From assembly GCF_002443255.2 (NCBI RefSeq), contig NW_019211454.1, positions 63,666,179 through 63,730,178 of the forward strand: DNA of 64,000 nt. Reading direction: 5' to 3'. Numbering within the stretch: the first letter of the stretch is position 1; every line of letters begins with the position of its first letter. Below are positions 34,077 to 45,238 of this stretch, one piece after another. Under the pieces are notes generated by a model that had not been told where the DNA came from, ran no database searches, and was given only the letters and a program-made list of their open reading frames with translations. The DNA comes from Varroa destructor. Its lineage: Eukaryota > Arthropoda > Arachnida > Mesostigmata > Varroidae. The position numbers were made by a program, and so were the translations under genes.

Positions 34077-37000
34077 CTGAAATATGTGATAACAATCTAT
34101 TAACACTTTACCACATAGGCCAGAAGTCCTGAAAGATTATACTCAATGAGATTTCAAGCTCCATGAGACCAGCCAAGGTGATCCACAGGCTTACGGATCA
34201 GTGACACAAAATGAGAGCTTTAATAGAGTACCCCTTTGAAAACGTAACATAAAAGGGATAACAATAAAAAGAGATATGGTGTTAAGGAAGACAGCTTTGC
34301 GTATTAGCGAAGTATGATAAGCAATAAAAAATTATAGTTTCTACTCACTCACGAGATCCAGTTCGCAGTTTTCACCAGCGAACCACAACATACAGCGGCA
34401 ATGTAACTGTTCTATGCCAAAATTGTCTTGAAGGAGGTAGGGCAGGCCTCCATTGAGACAACGCCGTTTGCCTGGGTATCAGCGCATGACACGCCAGTAA
34501 AGTTGCATGTATAAGCCAGTAGCAGGACCTCAGCCATGGGCAAATAAGCGAAGCGATCGCAGATAACAGCAACGAGGTAAAAGCGAACGTGAAGCAAAGA
34601 CAAAACAGCAAAAATTAAGGCATGGTAATTAGTCTCCATGATGAAAACACGAATGGGTGACCCTGGCTTAGAGAGGTGTGTGAGCAATGGCAAGGGAACG
34701 CATGACTTAGGTAACTGTTAGTATTTGAGAGAACTGGAGCGGCATAATATTGTGACGGAGCGAGGTGGCGGCGAGTTGGGCTGCTGTAGTAATATATGGG
34801 ACTGCAGCTAATTTGCTGCACCAAACGGCCAGTGTTTTCGTCGTGGACAAGCAACACCTTCTCTTTAAGACGGACAAGAACGCGGCCTGGCTTTTTCCCG
34901 TTACCCTAAGGTTGTACTGCCTTTCTCTCTGACGGCAGTGACTCTTATAGCGTGCCCCATGCAAAAGCAGTGAAGGCCACAGCTGTGGCTAAGATGAATA
35001 GTGATAGAAAGGCGGTCCGCTCGAAAGACCCCATCCGGGAGGCTTACGACGGCTATGCGCCTCCAGTATGCGAAACAAGGAAAGCAAAAGCGATAGGGAT
35101 CAAGCCTTCGCGCAAGACGGACCTCTCCGAGATAGCACTCTACCATCATCGGACCGACACATGCTAGAGGTAGCGATAGCTAGTCGTAGAACGGCTATGG
35201 CAATGTTGGTCCGGTAACGTTTTGGGAAAAATCGGTGCAACAGCGCAACGTGGGCTTACACTCACACAAAAGCCTTGCTATGAAACGGCCGTTCAATGAG
35301 CTTTCGTTGTTTCCGAAGGGCGCGACATCGATGTACGTGGAGTACTGGCGCGTGTGCATAATGGACAAACGGTGGGAAGGTAATGAAATCGTATAGAAAA
35401 GGTAAAGAAAAAGTGGTAAGACGAGTGAAGATGTCACTGAACGCGAAAGCAGGGACTGTTTATGCAGCAAAGTCGGTAGGGAAGAAAAGAAACGAGGCGA
35501 AGAAGCAAAGCGTGGGACAATGATATAGGCCAGCTGTTAGGTACCTGTGTATCGTGCGCCTGAAATAATGAGTGTCGATGAAAACAGTAACACAGGTTTG
35601 GACTTGAGAGCGTGCGACACTGAAGCAAATAAATATCCAGAAAGAAGATAAAAGGATATAAACAAACGTTGAATCATTAGACAAACGAATTGGTGTAGCA
35701 TCTGTTGTTCCAGAAAGCTTAGTAAACTAGGTGCCAAAGAGGTTCTCATATTGCCGTGAAAGAAAAATTATGATTTTGTTAATTGATAGAATGTGATGTA
35801 TTGATATTCATATCTAAAAACCAATTCCCATAATTTTCACAAGAATATTTCTTGTGTAACGGTCAAAGCCACTTACGGGCGCATATACGGCCAGAACCGG
35901 TCGATAAGTCTTCATACCCAAAACGACATAAGCATTCCACCTGGTACCTGCAAATCATAGATATATATTATTTTTTTGTGTTTTTAGTGTCAGAAGACAT
36001 GTATTCTATTCTAATGATTACGTAGTGAAAAAAAAAAGTTCTCTACTTTATTGAAGAAAAATAAATACCGTGACTACTCGAAGAAACCTTTTCTTTCTAC
36101 AACACATACCTATATCGGTTGGTAATGCAGAGTGCATTTGAGCTGCAGGGCCGAGTTTTCGGTGAGTCACAAGGATTGCGGGCCACTGTGAGATTCAGGA
36201 TGTTCTTATACTCTGAGCTATCTGGAAAAGCAATGATGGCCAAACCTGAGATGCCACTGTTTACTTCAAACGATCGTTCCGTTTGCTCAGGCACCTACAA
36301 GGTTTCCTTATTCCACTTTACCAACTCCTCAGTACTAACACCTAGTTTTAAACAAATTTTTTCTACTCTCCGGATGTCTGTGACCCCTATCAATTTGCTG
36401 TTAAGCGACCTTTTCTATTGCTACTTAAAAGAAATCGTTCCATACAAAATGCAACCAATTTAACTACTGACCAGGTTATGCTCTCGAAGACATAGCTTAT
36501 TTAGTCGGAACTAACCTAGTAAGCTTTGCAGGTTTCTTTCGTCATCCGCCCAGGAGTTACTGAATTCAGCGGCATCAACAAAGATTGTAGTGCTTGCTTT
36601 TCCATTCTGATTTTCAAATAGAACATGTGGTGATACTTCTACGATGTTCTCGGACCTGCAAGGCAAACAAGCGTTATACAGGTGCAGGTGTTAGCTAATG
36701 TGATGATAAGCTTATCAGTATTGAGCTAATAAAGGTTAGTACGTAACGAAGGTTTATTCTTCATAGAGTTAACTCAATAGAATTTTTTATTTGTTTATTA
36801 TACTGGAAACTGCGTAATGTATGTTGCAGTTTTTTTTTGTACCGCTGGTACACATGTTACATTCATACATTTGGACGGAAAACACCTCTTTATAGATGCA
36901 GCACGTTACACACGAATAAAAATAAACAATTAGGATGATTTCCTCTAGGTCAAATGGAAAATGTCCTCGATATCACCGTTATCGTCTATTTGTACGTGCG

Positions 37001-38961
37001 CATATTATTACTAACTTCTATTCCATAGAGGGAATTATTATATCCAATTGAACCAAAGATCCTAGTTAACCAAAACCTTCTTTGAAATGCTCCTACTAGA
37101 ATTTGTCTCAAGGGACTCTGTAATAGATTGCTGGTATATATATAGATATTTCTGGAGTGCAGTGTGGTATTCAGGTTTGGATATAGAAGGTAATAATATG
37201 GTTTACACTACCTCTCCAGGATATCATTGAACGGGGCCACGAAATCCGCCGAATTGAGTTGTATATACACTGCAATCTGGGCTGAAAATAATCGAGACAC
37301 CTTTGAGTTATCATTTTGAGGAAATGATCTTCGAAGAGAGAACCTAGAATAGGTTTACCAAGAAAGCAAATTCGTCTTTTGTTTTTATTGCTTCATTGTA
37401 GCTAAGGCTTTCTACTACAGGCTGCAAAAAAAAGCTCGTTTATCGTCGAATAGAAATATAATGGTTTCCTTTCAAATCATTAAGTTACCCGAATGTTGTG
37501 TGGCCGTTTGCGAAAATTTTCGAGCCGAAGTTTTACTGAAATAGCTGATAATGGCAAGTACTAAGGGGCTCGGTGTTAGCGTGCGTCAGCTTATCCTCAT
37601 TGCGTTTCTGGGCATTACGCTTGCCAATATGATACACACATTGAATAAGAAACGTTTAATGTAAAATATAGCACCTTTACAGTGTCCTGTTTTGCGGGAT
37701 CGAAAAGTGTATGTAGGACAGGCACATATTCTGAGCGACTGGTCACAAATCTCGCCAAGCGTCAAGTTACAGGCCGTCGTACAAGGTTGCCCCCAGTGGT
37801 GGCGGGTCACACCTAGAATGATACCATCTGTTTGTATTAGCATGGTAAGAGCTGGATTCGAGCAAGTTTCATGCACCGCCCTATTTCGTATAGTATGGCC
37901 ATTACCAAAGTTATTTAAGGCTTTTATAACAGTTTATGAGCTTCTGCTTCATTTCCAGCGTATTTTAGAGGATTTTTCATTCATTTTCATACGCCTGAAG
38001 CCGCAGTCGAACTGGACCAACAACAGCACCAAGACCCTGATGATCAGCCGATTTTTTCGAGTTATTCCTCGCTTCCTTTTCGTTCTTTACCGTAGGCGAG
38101 TGTTCAGCCAGCCTTTGTCCCACTTATGTTACAGGCTACTGTGAGTACACAAGACACATTCGGCTCTGATTTGCCCGCTTGTTTTAGCCTGTGCTTTCGA
38201 GGGCACACATTCAATGCAAGCAGTGCCTATTTACCTCTTTGTATTTCCTTTTTAATGTGTGCTTTACAGCCAAATACCGATATAATTACAGTATCATCGT
38301 AAGCTAATGCTGTAGGATTCATTTACTTTACCTCATTCCCTGCTACTAGAACTACCCGTCTCTAGAAAAGCAAAAACGTGTTAATTAATATGCTTCAAAT
38401 ATGGGAAGTAAGAAGGTGTCCATAAGTACTATTAACGTGTAGTCGACTCATAGTAAATTAGATTTCGGTAGAAAACATACACATGGGCTGGATATTTTTC
38501 TTAATCTAGATATAATTTTGTAATGGCCTTGTAATAACAGTTAGTACACGTGAGTAGCACACTGGCCAGTCAGCTGTATAAGAGGCTATAAAAACAGAAG
38601 TTATTAATTTTGTCCCATTAACATGTTGATTGTGTTGTTCCGAGAAAAAGCAGATAATTTTTTCCTAAGACGAAAGCATTTCTACATTACAGTATGAACA
38701 CGCTTAAAAGTAATGCCTTCCTATATGTATTTTGTATGTCTAACCTCTCTCCTCAGTGGGAATTGGGGTCGTAGTGAAAGACTGCGATGTTTCGGTGGTC
38801 GGCCCACCCAAGGACTCGATTGCTCGACTCGTCTTTGTTTTGGTCGATAGGTCTGCCTCTATCCAGTGCCATACATGTTTCCGTTCTTGATGAGCATTTC
38901 GTACGGGTACTACTGATGCGAGTAACATCAGCAGAACCACCGTAACTCTTAACCACTTCAT
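33913..38961 (-). CDS. Type I membrane protein with signal peptide, Cys module and EGF-like domains (eight exons)
   Basis: I built this gene from splice sites on the minus strand. Exons in order: 38745-38961, 37675-37812, 37212-37281, 36516-36655, 36110-36341, 35877-35947, 34349-34471 and 33913-34076. All seven junctions keep phase. Predicted layout of about 384 codons: signal peptide 1-23; Ser/Thr-rich linker to about 72; six-cysteine module about 82-117; a Cys-free region about 119-240 that could be SEA-like; a canonical six-Cys EGF-like domain about 243-288; a divergent four-Cys EGF-like segment about 294-326; a transmembrane helix about 333-353; and a cytoplasmic tail ending SGSPQAS. It is probably a cell-surface protein. 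Codon 204 is TAG in frame (36295-36297), so the gene may be a recent pseudogene, use readthrough, or carry a base error. Family not recognised. Confidence 0.75.
34349..34471 (-). CDS. EGF-like membrane protein exon 7 (divergent EGF-like segment)
   Basis: The acceptor is GATACCCAG and the donor is CTCGTGA|GTGAGT, with a second donor five bases earlier that breaks phase. It enters and leaves in phase 1. It encodes RRCLNGGLPYLLQ and LHCRCMLWFAGENCELDL, an EGF-like C-terminal half with only four of six cysteines. Confidence 0.7.
35877..35947 (-). CDS. EGF-like membrane protein exon 6 (EGF C-terminal half)
   Basis: The acceptor is GATTTGCAG and the donor is GCCC|GTAAGT. It enters in phase 2 and leaves in phase 1. 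It encodes YQVECLCRFGYEDLSTGSGR then IC, which completes the EGF-like domain of exon 5 with spacing C-x7-C-x5-C-x10-C-x-C-x14-C. That exact fit across a splice junction is the strongest support for this gene. Confidence 0.75.
36110..36341 (-). CDS. EGF-like membrane protein exon 5, interrupted by an in-frame TAG
   Basis: The acceptor AAAACTAG lets exon 4 continue in phase 1 as GVSTEELVKWNKETL, then TAG at 36297-36295, then VPEQTERSFEVNSG and on to the first three cysteines of the EGF-like domain (NPCDSPKTRPCSSNALC). The donor is TATAG|GTATGT, phase 2. Starting the exon after the TAG breaks phase with exon 4. A 27-base GT...AG stretch (36321-36295) also contains the stop and is a multiple of three, but is too short for a normal intron. 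Confidence 0.6.
36516..36655 (-). CDS. EGF-like membrane protein exon 4
   Basis: The acceptor is CCTTGCAG and the donor is ACTAG|GTTAGT. It enters in phase 2 and leaves in phase 1. It encodes NIVEVSPHVLFENQNGK and TTIFVDAAEF, continuing the Cys-free domain. The alternating beta and alpha character could suit a SEA-type domain, but no motif proves it. Confidence 0.65.
37212..37281 (-). CDS. EGF-like membrane protein exon 3
   Basis: The acceptor is ATTTTCAG and the donor is GAGAG|GTAGTG. It enters in phase 1 and leaves in phase 2. It encodes QIAVYIQLNSADFVAPFNDI, the start of a Cys-free folded region in the extracellular part. Confidence 0.65.
37675..37812 (-). CDS. EGF-like membrane protein exon 2 (six-cysteine module)
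   Basis: A phase 1 to phase 1 exon after acceptor CATTCTAG, with donor TAAAG|GTGCTA. It encodes a compact module with Cys spacing C-x3-C-x7-C-x6-C-x-C-x11-C (starting HHWGQPCTTAC, ending SRKTGHCK), resembling EB or EGF-like modules of secreted arthropod proteins. An alternative in-phase acceptor 15 bases upstream (ACAAACAG, start 37827) would add five residues. Confidence 0.75.
38745..38961 (-). CDS. EGF-like membrane protein exon 1 (signal peptide)
   Basis: ATG is at 38961-38959. Residues 1-23 (MKWLRVTVVLLMLLASVVPV then RNA) form a classic signal peptide with a likely cut after Ala23. The rest is hydrophilic and Thr/Ser-rich (FTTTPIPTEER). The donor is GAGAG|GTTAGA and it leaves in phase 1. 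Confidence 0.75.
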
Positions 38962-40755
38962 CTTAATATCGTTTTAATAATCACGAATAATTGTTACTGC
39001 GAAATAAATTGGTTCGACTCATGCCAGCTGTTTTGTCGCAAGAACCACGGTAGTAGCATCATTATTGCTGACGTTGCCACCTTCAACAATTTTGCTTTCA
39101 TTTCAGCTTGCACTGACCATCATCGATCTCAGCAAGCCACTCTAAGGGTCAATTTGACTCGCGTACATTCGGTCATAAATGGGAGTCAGGTGAAGTCGAT
39201 CTCAATTACGTGTACGCAGAATGTGAGTAACACCACGTAAAGCACTGATTGTCCACACGCACAATCAGACACGCATAGGCTCATGCTGTGCCCGTAAGGA
39301 CTGGGTTAACACGATCGTACATGCACCAAGGCGTTGTGACTAAGCAATCAAGCGCTGCTTGGAGAAACACGACAATGGCCTATTGAAGGTAGAAGGCCAA
39401 CGGAACGGTAGACAGTCTTTACATACCTAGCGCTGTAAACATTGTCAGTTTTGTTGGGGCTGCAAATGCCAGTGCTGCTTCGGCAGCTGACAGAGCGTTT
39501 TCATGCTACTTACTTGGACTTAGCAAACTGCGATAAGGGTATGTTGATAGACGCAACGCATAGGCAGCGTTTGATATAGTGAGATTGTGCCCGGTAAAAT
39601 TTGAAGACTTTCTGTACACATACGCATCGTACAAACATGCGTGCACTAAAGCGACATGAATAACAGTGAGCAAGCGTGTACTCAACTGAATTCAACGCGA
39701 TCGTTTATAATAAAAATTGTTCTTGGGAGGATGAAGTGAGGACTCGAGATATAACCGGCGAAATGCACGATACTGTTCGACTTTGTTCCTGGGACAAGAT
39801 ATTGAGAAAAAAAAGAAAAATATATATATATATATATATATATTAAAAGGCTAGTAGATTTTAAGAAATTTACAGAAAACATTTTACGTTCGAAATTTGA
39901 ACTCGCTTTTTGTATATGTATTGCTTCCTTAAAAAGCCCATGTCAAGCATGTTAGCGAAATATAGATGCCGCCGATTCCTGTACTGCGCAAATTAATACA
40001 GCAGTACATAATGAATAAAAGTGGGGCAACGATGCTTCCTTTATATGGGGCAAGATCAAAACTTATCCTAGTTTATAGCCTATTTCACATTTCTAAAATG
40101 AACAAATCAACTAACTTGTCTGCTGCAAGCTAAAATATACAGCAGCGGCATAATGTCGGAAAATTGCCAAATACCGCCGAGGGTGCATATGTTTATCTAA
40201 ACTGAACCAGACTGGTCGATAGAATTTATGAGCTTAATGCTTTAGGTTTATATAGTCGATTAAATGCAATATCCTTTAATGCATAAACCGAAAGAGTATA
40301 CGCGTGCTGATAGAGGAAACGATACTAACGATAAGATCGAATTGCGTCGTCTTTTTTTAAAATTTTTTTGACGAGGATCTCATTTTTGCTTCATTCAACG
40401 TAATCATTGGTAGCGTTCGGAGTATGCATGCGTGCATATCGGTCAAATGTCTAATTCGCAGATATCTCGGGGTCGCAGAGATAACAAGTTAGTTACATAA
40501 CTTACGAAATCTGTTGAAACGTCCTCAGTCATATCTCATGGATTTTTCTCTCTACGCAGGGAAATCTCACCCATGTCCTGTTCAACAAGAATGTGCGATA
40601 AATCATAAGGGATAAAAAGAAAACCAATATAATATGTCGGATCAATACGCATTATAGAAAGCAAATAGTTTTTAGCGCCGTTCAAACGGGCCGCTAAATA
40701 CGATCATTGTACGGGTGAGGCTTAAGATTATTCATAGACCATCTCTTGAAACAAC
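38962..40755. other. Upstream flank of the EGF-like membrane protein gene
   Basis: Would contain its promoter. No TATA box was seen on the minus strand in the first few hundred bases. It contains the (TA)n repeat at 39.8 kb. Confidence 0.4.
39821..39843. repeat. (TA)n microsatellite
   Basis: Twenty-three bases of TA repeats, preceded by an A-rich tract. Confidence 0.9.
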
Positions 40756-41189
40756 TTGAGATGCGTTGATACAGATCTCACAAATGTCTTCGACAATCCC
40801 GAACTTATCATCGAGGATCCCGCAAACATCAGCCAATTGTTTGACCTCGTCAGTAGCAATCCCATAGGAATAATGGGCATTTTAAGTCCATTTCGTAGCA
40901 GGTATTCGATTATTCAAGGGGCAAATGGATTTGCTTATCTGCGTGTTAGTTGCCGACAGCGTGGATACAGGGGCTGCCCCAATTTAACCTTCAAGTTAAT
41001 TTGTACAAAGAATTGCGTACCCCAGACCGATTTATCCAGCTTTGCCTAGCGTCATTTTCTATGCTTCCAATTCAAACATTCGTTAGGGAGCTACTGCATG
41101 TGCACAAGCGTTTCAGAAAAGATAGTTTGCGTATTTGGACTTTGCGATGGGCACATTCAAGCACTAATGATGAAAATCAACCCGAATGA
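40756..41189 (+). pseudogene. Two overlapping coding-like frames, possible frameshifted relic
   Basis: Frame one (40756-41049) reads VFDNPELIIEDPANISQLFD and SSNPIGIMGIL with C-rich third positions unlike the AT-rich flanks, then a Cys-containing part (SCRQRGYRGCPN). Frame two (40950-41189) reads TFVRELLHVHKRFRKDSLR. A splice donor-like AGCAG|GTATTC lies at 40902. Some resemblance to a myosin-type PxGIxxIL segment was noted, but it is too short to assign. Confidence 0.25.
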
Positions 41190-41652
41190 AGCGACGACGA
41201 GACCGCTTTTCAACGCAGAAGTCAACGCGGACCTTACGGTGATAACGCCCAGCTGAGTAATCTCAATTAAAAGACCCAGATCAACACACTATTGTCTGAG
41301 GATCTTTACAGAAACAACAACAGTAAGTTATATATAAAGCGGATCAAGCTAGCTCTTCATGAATACTATTTACACGCATATTTGATATGTGTCCGAGAGA
41401 TATTATTGTTTATATGTGGTTTTGTGCAAAGCTAAGCGTTGATAGTCAGAAAAGTTCATTATCTATACATTATAAACACTCCTCACAATGTGTACCGTCA
41501 GTGTTAAAAAATATGAGGTATATATTCTTGTCAAGTGTATCACTTATTCACTACGTTGACTGAAAAAGGGAACTAAGAAAAAGTAGAAGTTGAAATGCGG
41601 TCGTCCTGTTCAATTCCGAGGAAAGCAATGGCTGCCACTAATTGATGCTTAG

Positions 41653-41670
41653 TTTTTTTTTTTTTTTTTT
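41653..41670. repeat. T18 homopolymer
   Basis: A run of 18 T. Confidence 0.9.
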
Positions 41671-42130
41671 CGTTAGAAAGTGATTCGAGGTCGACTCTAC
41701 AAGATTACACAATTTTGCTGTGACTGTGGGTGAAAAAGGAAATAATTCTGGTGGCAGTAATCTGCGGAAGCCATTGGCAGGAGATGGCGTTTATGATGAA
41801 AAGTCTACAGTTAAGATTGAAAAGTGTGTGTCAATTTTATGAATTGAACATTTCGATCTATGTATTACGTTAGACCTTTCGAGTTTAACGAGAACGACCT
41901 TCAACCAGTTGTAAACGAAAATGACTCTTAGGCAGGCGAGTCTATATTTCCTGATTATATAGTGTTTGTTACTGCCGCAGCTTTTTTTTTTCTATCGTTA
42001 CTATAGTCCACTAGTTTATTTTGTTATAACATAGCATATCTACAGAATTTTGAGCCAAAATATATTTCTGTCGGACGAACGAGGCGATAATACTGGCCTT
42101 CTAGAGAGAAATGAGGCAATGTGTCACATT

Positions 42131-42391
42131 TTACCGCCCTATACATAAGAAATTGGCGAGTGCTATGGATCTAAACACCCGCAAAATATGACCACAGTCG
42201 ATAGTACTCGGACCGTGGATGAACAATTTATGAGCGTGTATGAGCGATTGGAGCAGCTCTGCTGGTGATAATTGTGCGCCGTTAGATTCCGGGAGACAGA
42301 AAGTCGAGCACGGAATTGATTCATTAAATTGGGTTTTTTCAAGATGTACATAATAATCCAATAGCGCTAATCGATAGATCGGTTGATCCAC
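42131..42391 (-). CDS. Hypothetical 86-codon open frame
   Basis: Open from 42391 (no ATG at the start) to TAG near 42131. The sequence includes QLSPAELLQSLIHAHKLFIH, which looks coding-like, but neither boundary has a convincing splice site and no family is recognised. Confidence 0.15.
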   Translation of the reverse strand: MDQPIYRLALLDYYVHLEKTQFNESIPCSTFCLPESNGAQLSPAELLQSLIHAHKLFIHGPSTIDCGHILRVFRSIALANFLCIGR

Positions 42392-42911
42392 CGCGGAAGT
42401 GGGGAGGATATCGTATGCAAAGCCCTGTAGGGTGGGCCGCCAGCGGGCACGTGGTGACTTCTTCGAAATATTTGACTTACGGGGTGGTATCAGTCTCGCT
42501 ACAGTTAGTTATGACTCGCATACAAATCGTTACTTTACCTTTTAACTTGTCTTTTATTTCGAATTGCATTCGCCGCCATGGAGACAATTATCATTAGCTA
42601 CTGATAGGCGTATATTTGCCCTGCCAATAGGTGACAAGAGGGCTGTTAAAGCTCGAATATGACGTCCTCATTAAATAAACATAGACTGAGGGTAGTTGTA
42701 TAGTTGATTTATGTAACATCCGAAATTCGTTTCAACTATTGGGTCGGAAAAAAGATTCCGCCCATTCTTTTCTAAATAAAAAAATATCATATTTTCATCA
42801 TATACTAGGTTTTTGCGCATCAAGTAATATACGCCGTCTCAAAAAAACGGCTTCGTCTCGGAGAAGTTTTACGATTATGTCTCGAGTTCCTGATTCGCAC
42901 CGAAGATCAAG

Positions 42912-43238
42912 TCATAAAGGAGATTGGCAGTAAACGAAGAAAGTGAGAATCAACAAGGTCAGGAGAACCCCGGGGGGCGCAACAAGACCTCCCATTCGAA
43001 GTCCAGGAGGGCAGCTTTGTCGGACCATATATGCTGATAGCCCGGTTGACTCGATGTAACTGGGCCGAATAAACGTTCCGATAAAGCTGCCTCCTTTGTA
43101 GGAAGCAATTACCGGTAGACCAGGCCTCTGAAGTTTTATTAAACGCAAAGCATAACCTTTTTTGTGGTGAAATCCGACCCTGGCCTCCCTTCGTGATTCA
43201 TTCATGATCTCTGATTCGAGTTGGCATATAGACACCAC
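42912..43238 (-). CDS. Hypothetical 108-codon frame with C-terminal hydrophobic segment
   Basis: The frame has an internal acceptor-like AATCAG and reads YALRLIKLQRPGLPVIASYK, two nearby glycine-rich turns and a C-terminal helix GVLLTLLILTFFVY before TGA. It could be the last exon of a membrane protein. It borders a (GAC)7 repeat. Function unknown. Confidence 0.2.
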   Translation of the reverse strand: MVSICQLESEIMNESRREARVGFHHKKGYALRLIKLQRPGLPVIASYKGGSFIGTFIRPSYIESTGLSAYMVRQSCPPGLRMGGLVAPPGVLLTLLILTFFVYCQSPL

Positions 43239-43249
43239 TTTTCTTCACT

Positions 43250-43270
43250 GACGACGACGACGACGACGAC
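43250..43270. repeat. (GAC)7 trinucleotide repeat
   Basis: Seven perfect GAC units beside the minus-strand frame at 42912-43238. On the minus strand it would read poly-Val or poly-Ser if transcribed. Confidence 0.9.
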
Positions 43271-43737
43271 TTTGTTTAAAAATTGGTCCTCAAGGCCGTA
43301 TACCGCGCCCGAGCAGGTTGCTGAAACGCAGCGTTGAGCCATGACTCCTTGTTCGAATCAGTGAGTCAATGAGGTATTCAACTTCCAGGATCTTTTGTGT
43401 CAACTGTATGACTGCAGCGTTGTTTATTGGCCATCTTCCTTTAAAGGAGCCTTCAGATGACTGTCTTCAAACTCCAGGGCGAGAGCATAGTATAGATCAA
43501 GGATCCGCCTTCAACCTTGACATATTATCCTTTAACAACCCTTTGAACAGCCCATCGTTACCGTACACAAGACACATCAATGACTGCTACTACAGTTTGT
43601 GATCTAATCATTTTATCAGTTTACCCATCATACTCGACAAGCTTCTCACGATAAGAATTTCTATGCTTCCATTACGAACGGGTTAAGGAATATTATATAA
43701 TATTACGTTGGAACTGAAAAATATTGGTCGTACTCCT

Positions 43738-43740
<3 letters not shown>

Positions 43741-43771
<31 letters not shown>
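43741..43771. repeat. (TA)15 microsatellite
   Basis: The longest dinucleotide repeat in the window, 31 bases. Confidence 0.9.
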
Positions 43772-43773
<2 letters not shown>

Positions 43774-44252
43774 AGTCGCGTCTAGTTATCATGAATATAA
43801 TGTAAAAACAGTTTTTCTTTTGATTGTTGCCAACATTGTTGGAGTGCACTAATTCAGTTGTAAGATCGAGCGCTTTAAAGTTCAGCAGAACTGTGGCAAA
43901 AATGTATGTTCTGTACTTTACAATCCTATTACGATAAAAAAAACGTGCGCCATTTATGATAAGATGCGTTATCGACAAGAGAACGGTCCAAAGATCGTTC
44001 TGACCGTTTTGTTTGGGAATTTTCAATATAAAAGATCCTTTTCGTAGTTGTCGACCAACGTTACGAAACATTGTCGTCCTAATAACTAGGCATCTATTCT
44101 TAAAGAGTTTTAAATTATTCGAATAGACTGGTTATAAAAGAAGTCCAATATTTGAGTGACGTACAATTTAAGGCAAAATAATTTGCATAGAAACGCAACG
44201 AAATCCAGACATTTTTGAAGAGGTTGATCATGAACAGTGGAAAGTAACTTAC

Positions 44253-44692
44253 CTATGGATATAACATGCAAATGAAAAAAATATGCCCCATGACCCTTGG
44301 CAAAAGCCGGGCTGACATCAAAGTAGGTGTTAAATGAAATTAAAAAGGACCTGCGCATTATGAGTTGCTGCTGCCAGACGAAAAGATTACCTCCGATCGA
44401 TAAGTAACGAAGTTGCAACAAGCCATTGAGAAAAATCGACTGAAATTAGTGAACAGAGAGCTGTATATTCAATCATGAGCATGCCAGACCACATACATTT
44501 TTAGTTACCCGGCGAAACTCGAGGGCTTGGACGATTGAAATTGTAACGTAGTTGTCATACAGTGCAGATCTTGCACTCTCAAAGTACTGAGTTCCCTAGT
44601 GATGCTAACTTAGTCTCAATGGAAGGATCCAAACTCACCTGTCACACAATTTTTTGTCTACAAACCATACAAGTGATATGGCTATAGCGTTA
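44253..44692 (-). CDS. Candidate exons of an unidentified minus-strand gene
   Basis: Two strong minus-strand donors occur here: GACAG|GTGAGT (exon 44639-44692, after TTTGCCCAG) and CATAG|GTAAGT (exon 44253-44439, after CTAATTTCAG). The second is open over 187 bases and reads FLNGLLQLRYLSIGGNLF, slightly like a leucine-rich repeat. The only open frame of the first exon (ISLVWFVDKKLC) joins the second in a different phase, reading RFFSMACCNFVTYRSE and ending at a weaker donor GGAG|GTAATC at 44391. Which frame is used cannot be decided here. Confidence 0.3.
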
Positions 44693-44875
44693 CTGGGCAA
44701 ATGGCAAAAGGCCGTTCATCAAAATGGCGCATAATTAATTTAACAATACTTTTAAAAAAATACATAACAGTAAGTAAAATATGTGCTTCAAGTTTGGCTC
44801 AGATGCTTTTTCGGCAATCCAGTATATAGTTGTCATTTCTCTGCGCATTTTAAGCACCTTCTACTGGGTCTACCA

Positions 44876-45238
44876 ATGGGCGAAAACGGTTCGGTAGCTA
44901 CGCCCGGCTATAATGCTGCAAGGTAAGTATTAAAAAATGTATGGAAAACTGAGAGAATCTGTCGGTCTTAAAGGTAATTATCTGTATTTTTTTTTTATTG
45001 TTTTACAACTATCTCTCTAAACAGTAATATTAACGCTACAATACAGAAGGAAAAAGATATTCCAAAAAAACGTATTTTAAAGGACGTTATATTTTTTTTT
45101 GTAAAAATTGCAAAAACTTCCGTATTAAGTAAGCACGTAACTAAGCAGTCAAGTTTTACTCTATTAAAGTCAACAATTTTTAGCGAGACCATGCATGATA
45201 ATTATGTTTTTAAGCGTAGCTATCTGCATGTTTTGTGA
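44876..45238 (+). CDS. Predicted two-exon small protein (86 residues)
   Basis: Exon 1 (44876-44922) starts at ATG in good context (TACCAATGG), encodes MGENGSVATPGYNAA and ends at a near-perfect donor GCAAG|GTAAGT in phase 2. Exon 2 (45025-45238) follows a long pyrimidine-rich tract ending CTCTCTAAACAG and continues in the matching phase (NINATIQKEKDIPKKRILKD) to TGA. The second exon is lysine-rich and includes a T9 run. The quality of both splice sites with phase agreement supports a real gene, but the AT-rich second exon could be chance. Function unknown. Confidence 0.35.

Noticed and set aside
37692..38144. 150-codon plus-strand frame
   Set aside because: It overlaps in antisense the well-supported six-cysteine exon of the minus-strand gene and has no recognisable domain.
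39011..39021. tRNA B-box-like GGTTCGACTCA
   Set aside because: No A-box at the right distance and no cloverleaf.
43336..43370. Inverted repeat TGACTC...GAGTCA with TTCGAATC in the loop
   Set aside because: Only 6-bp arms; too short to call a feature.
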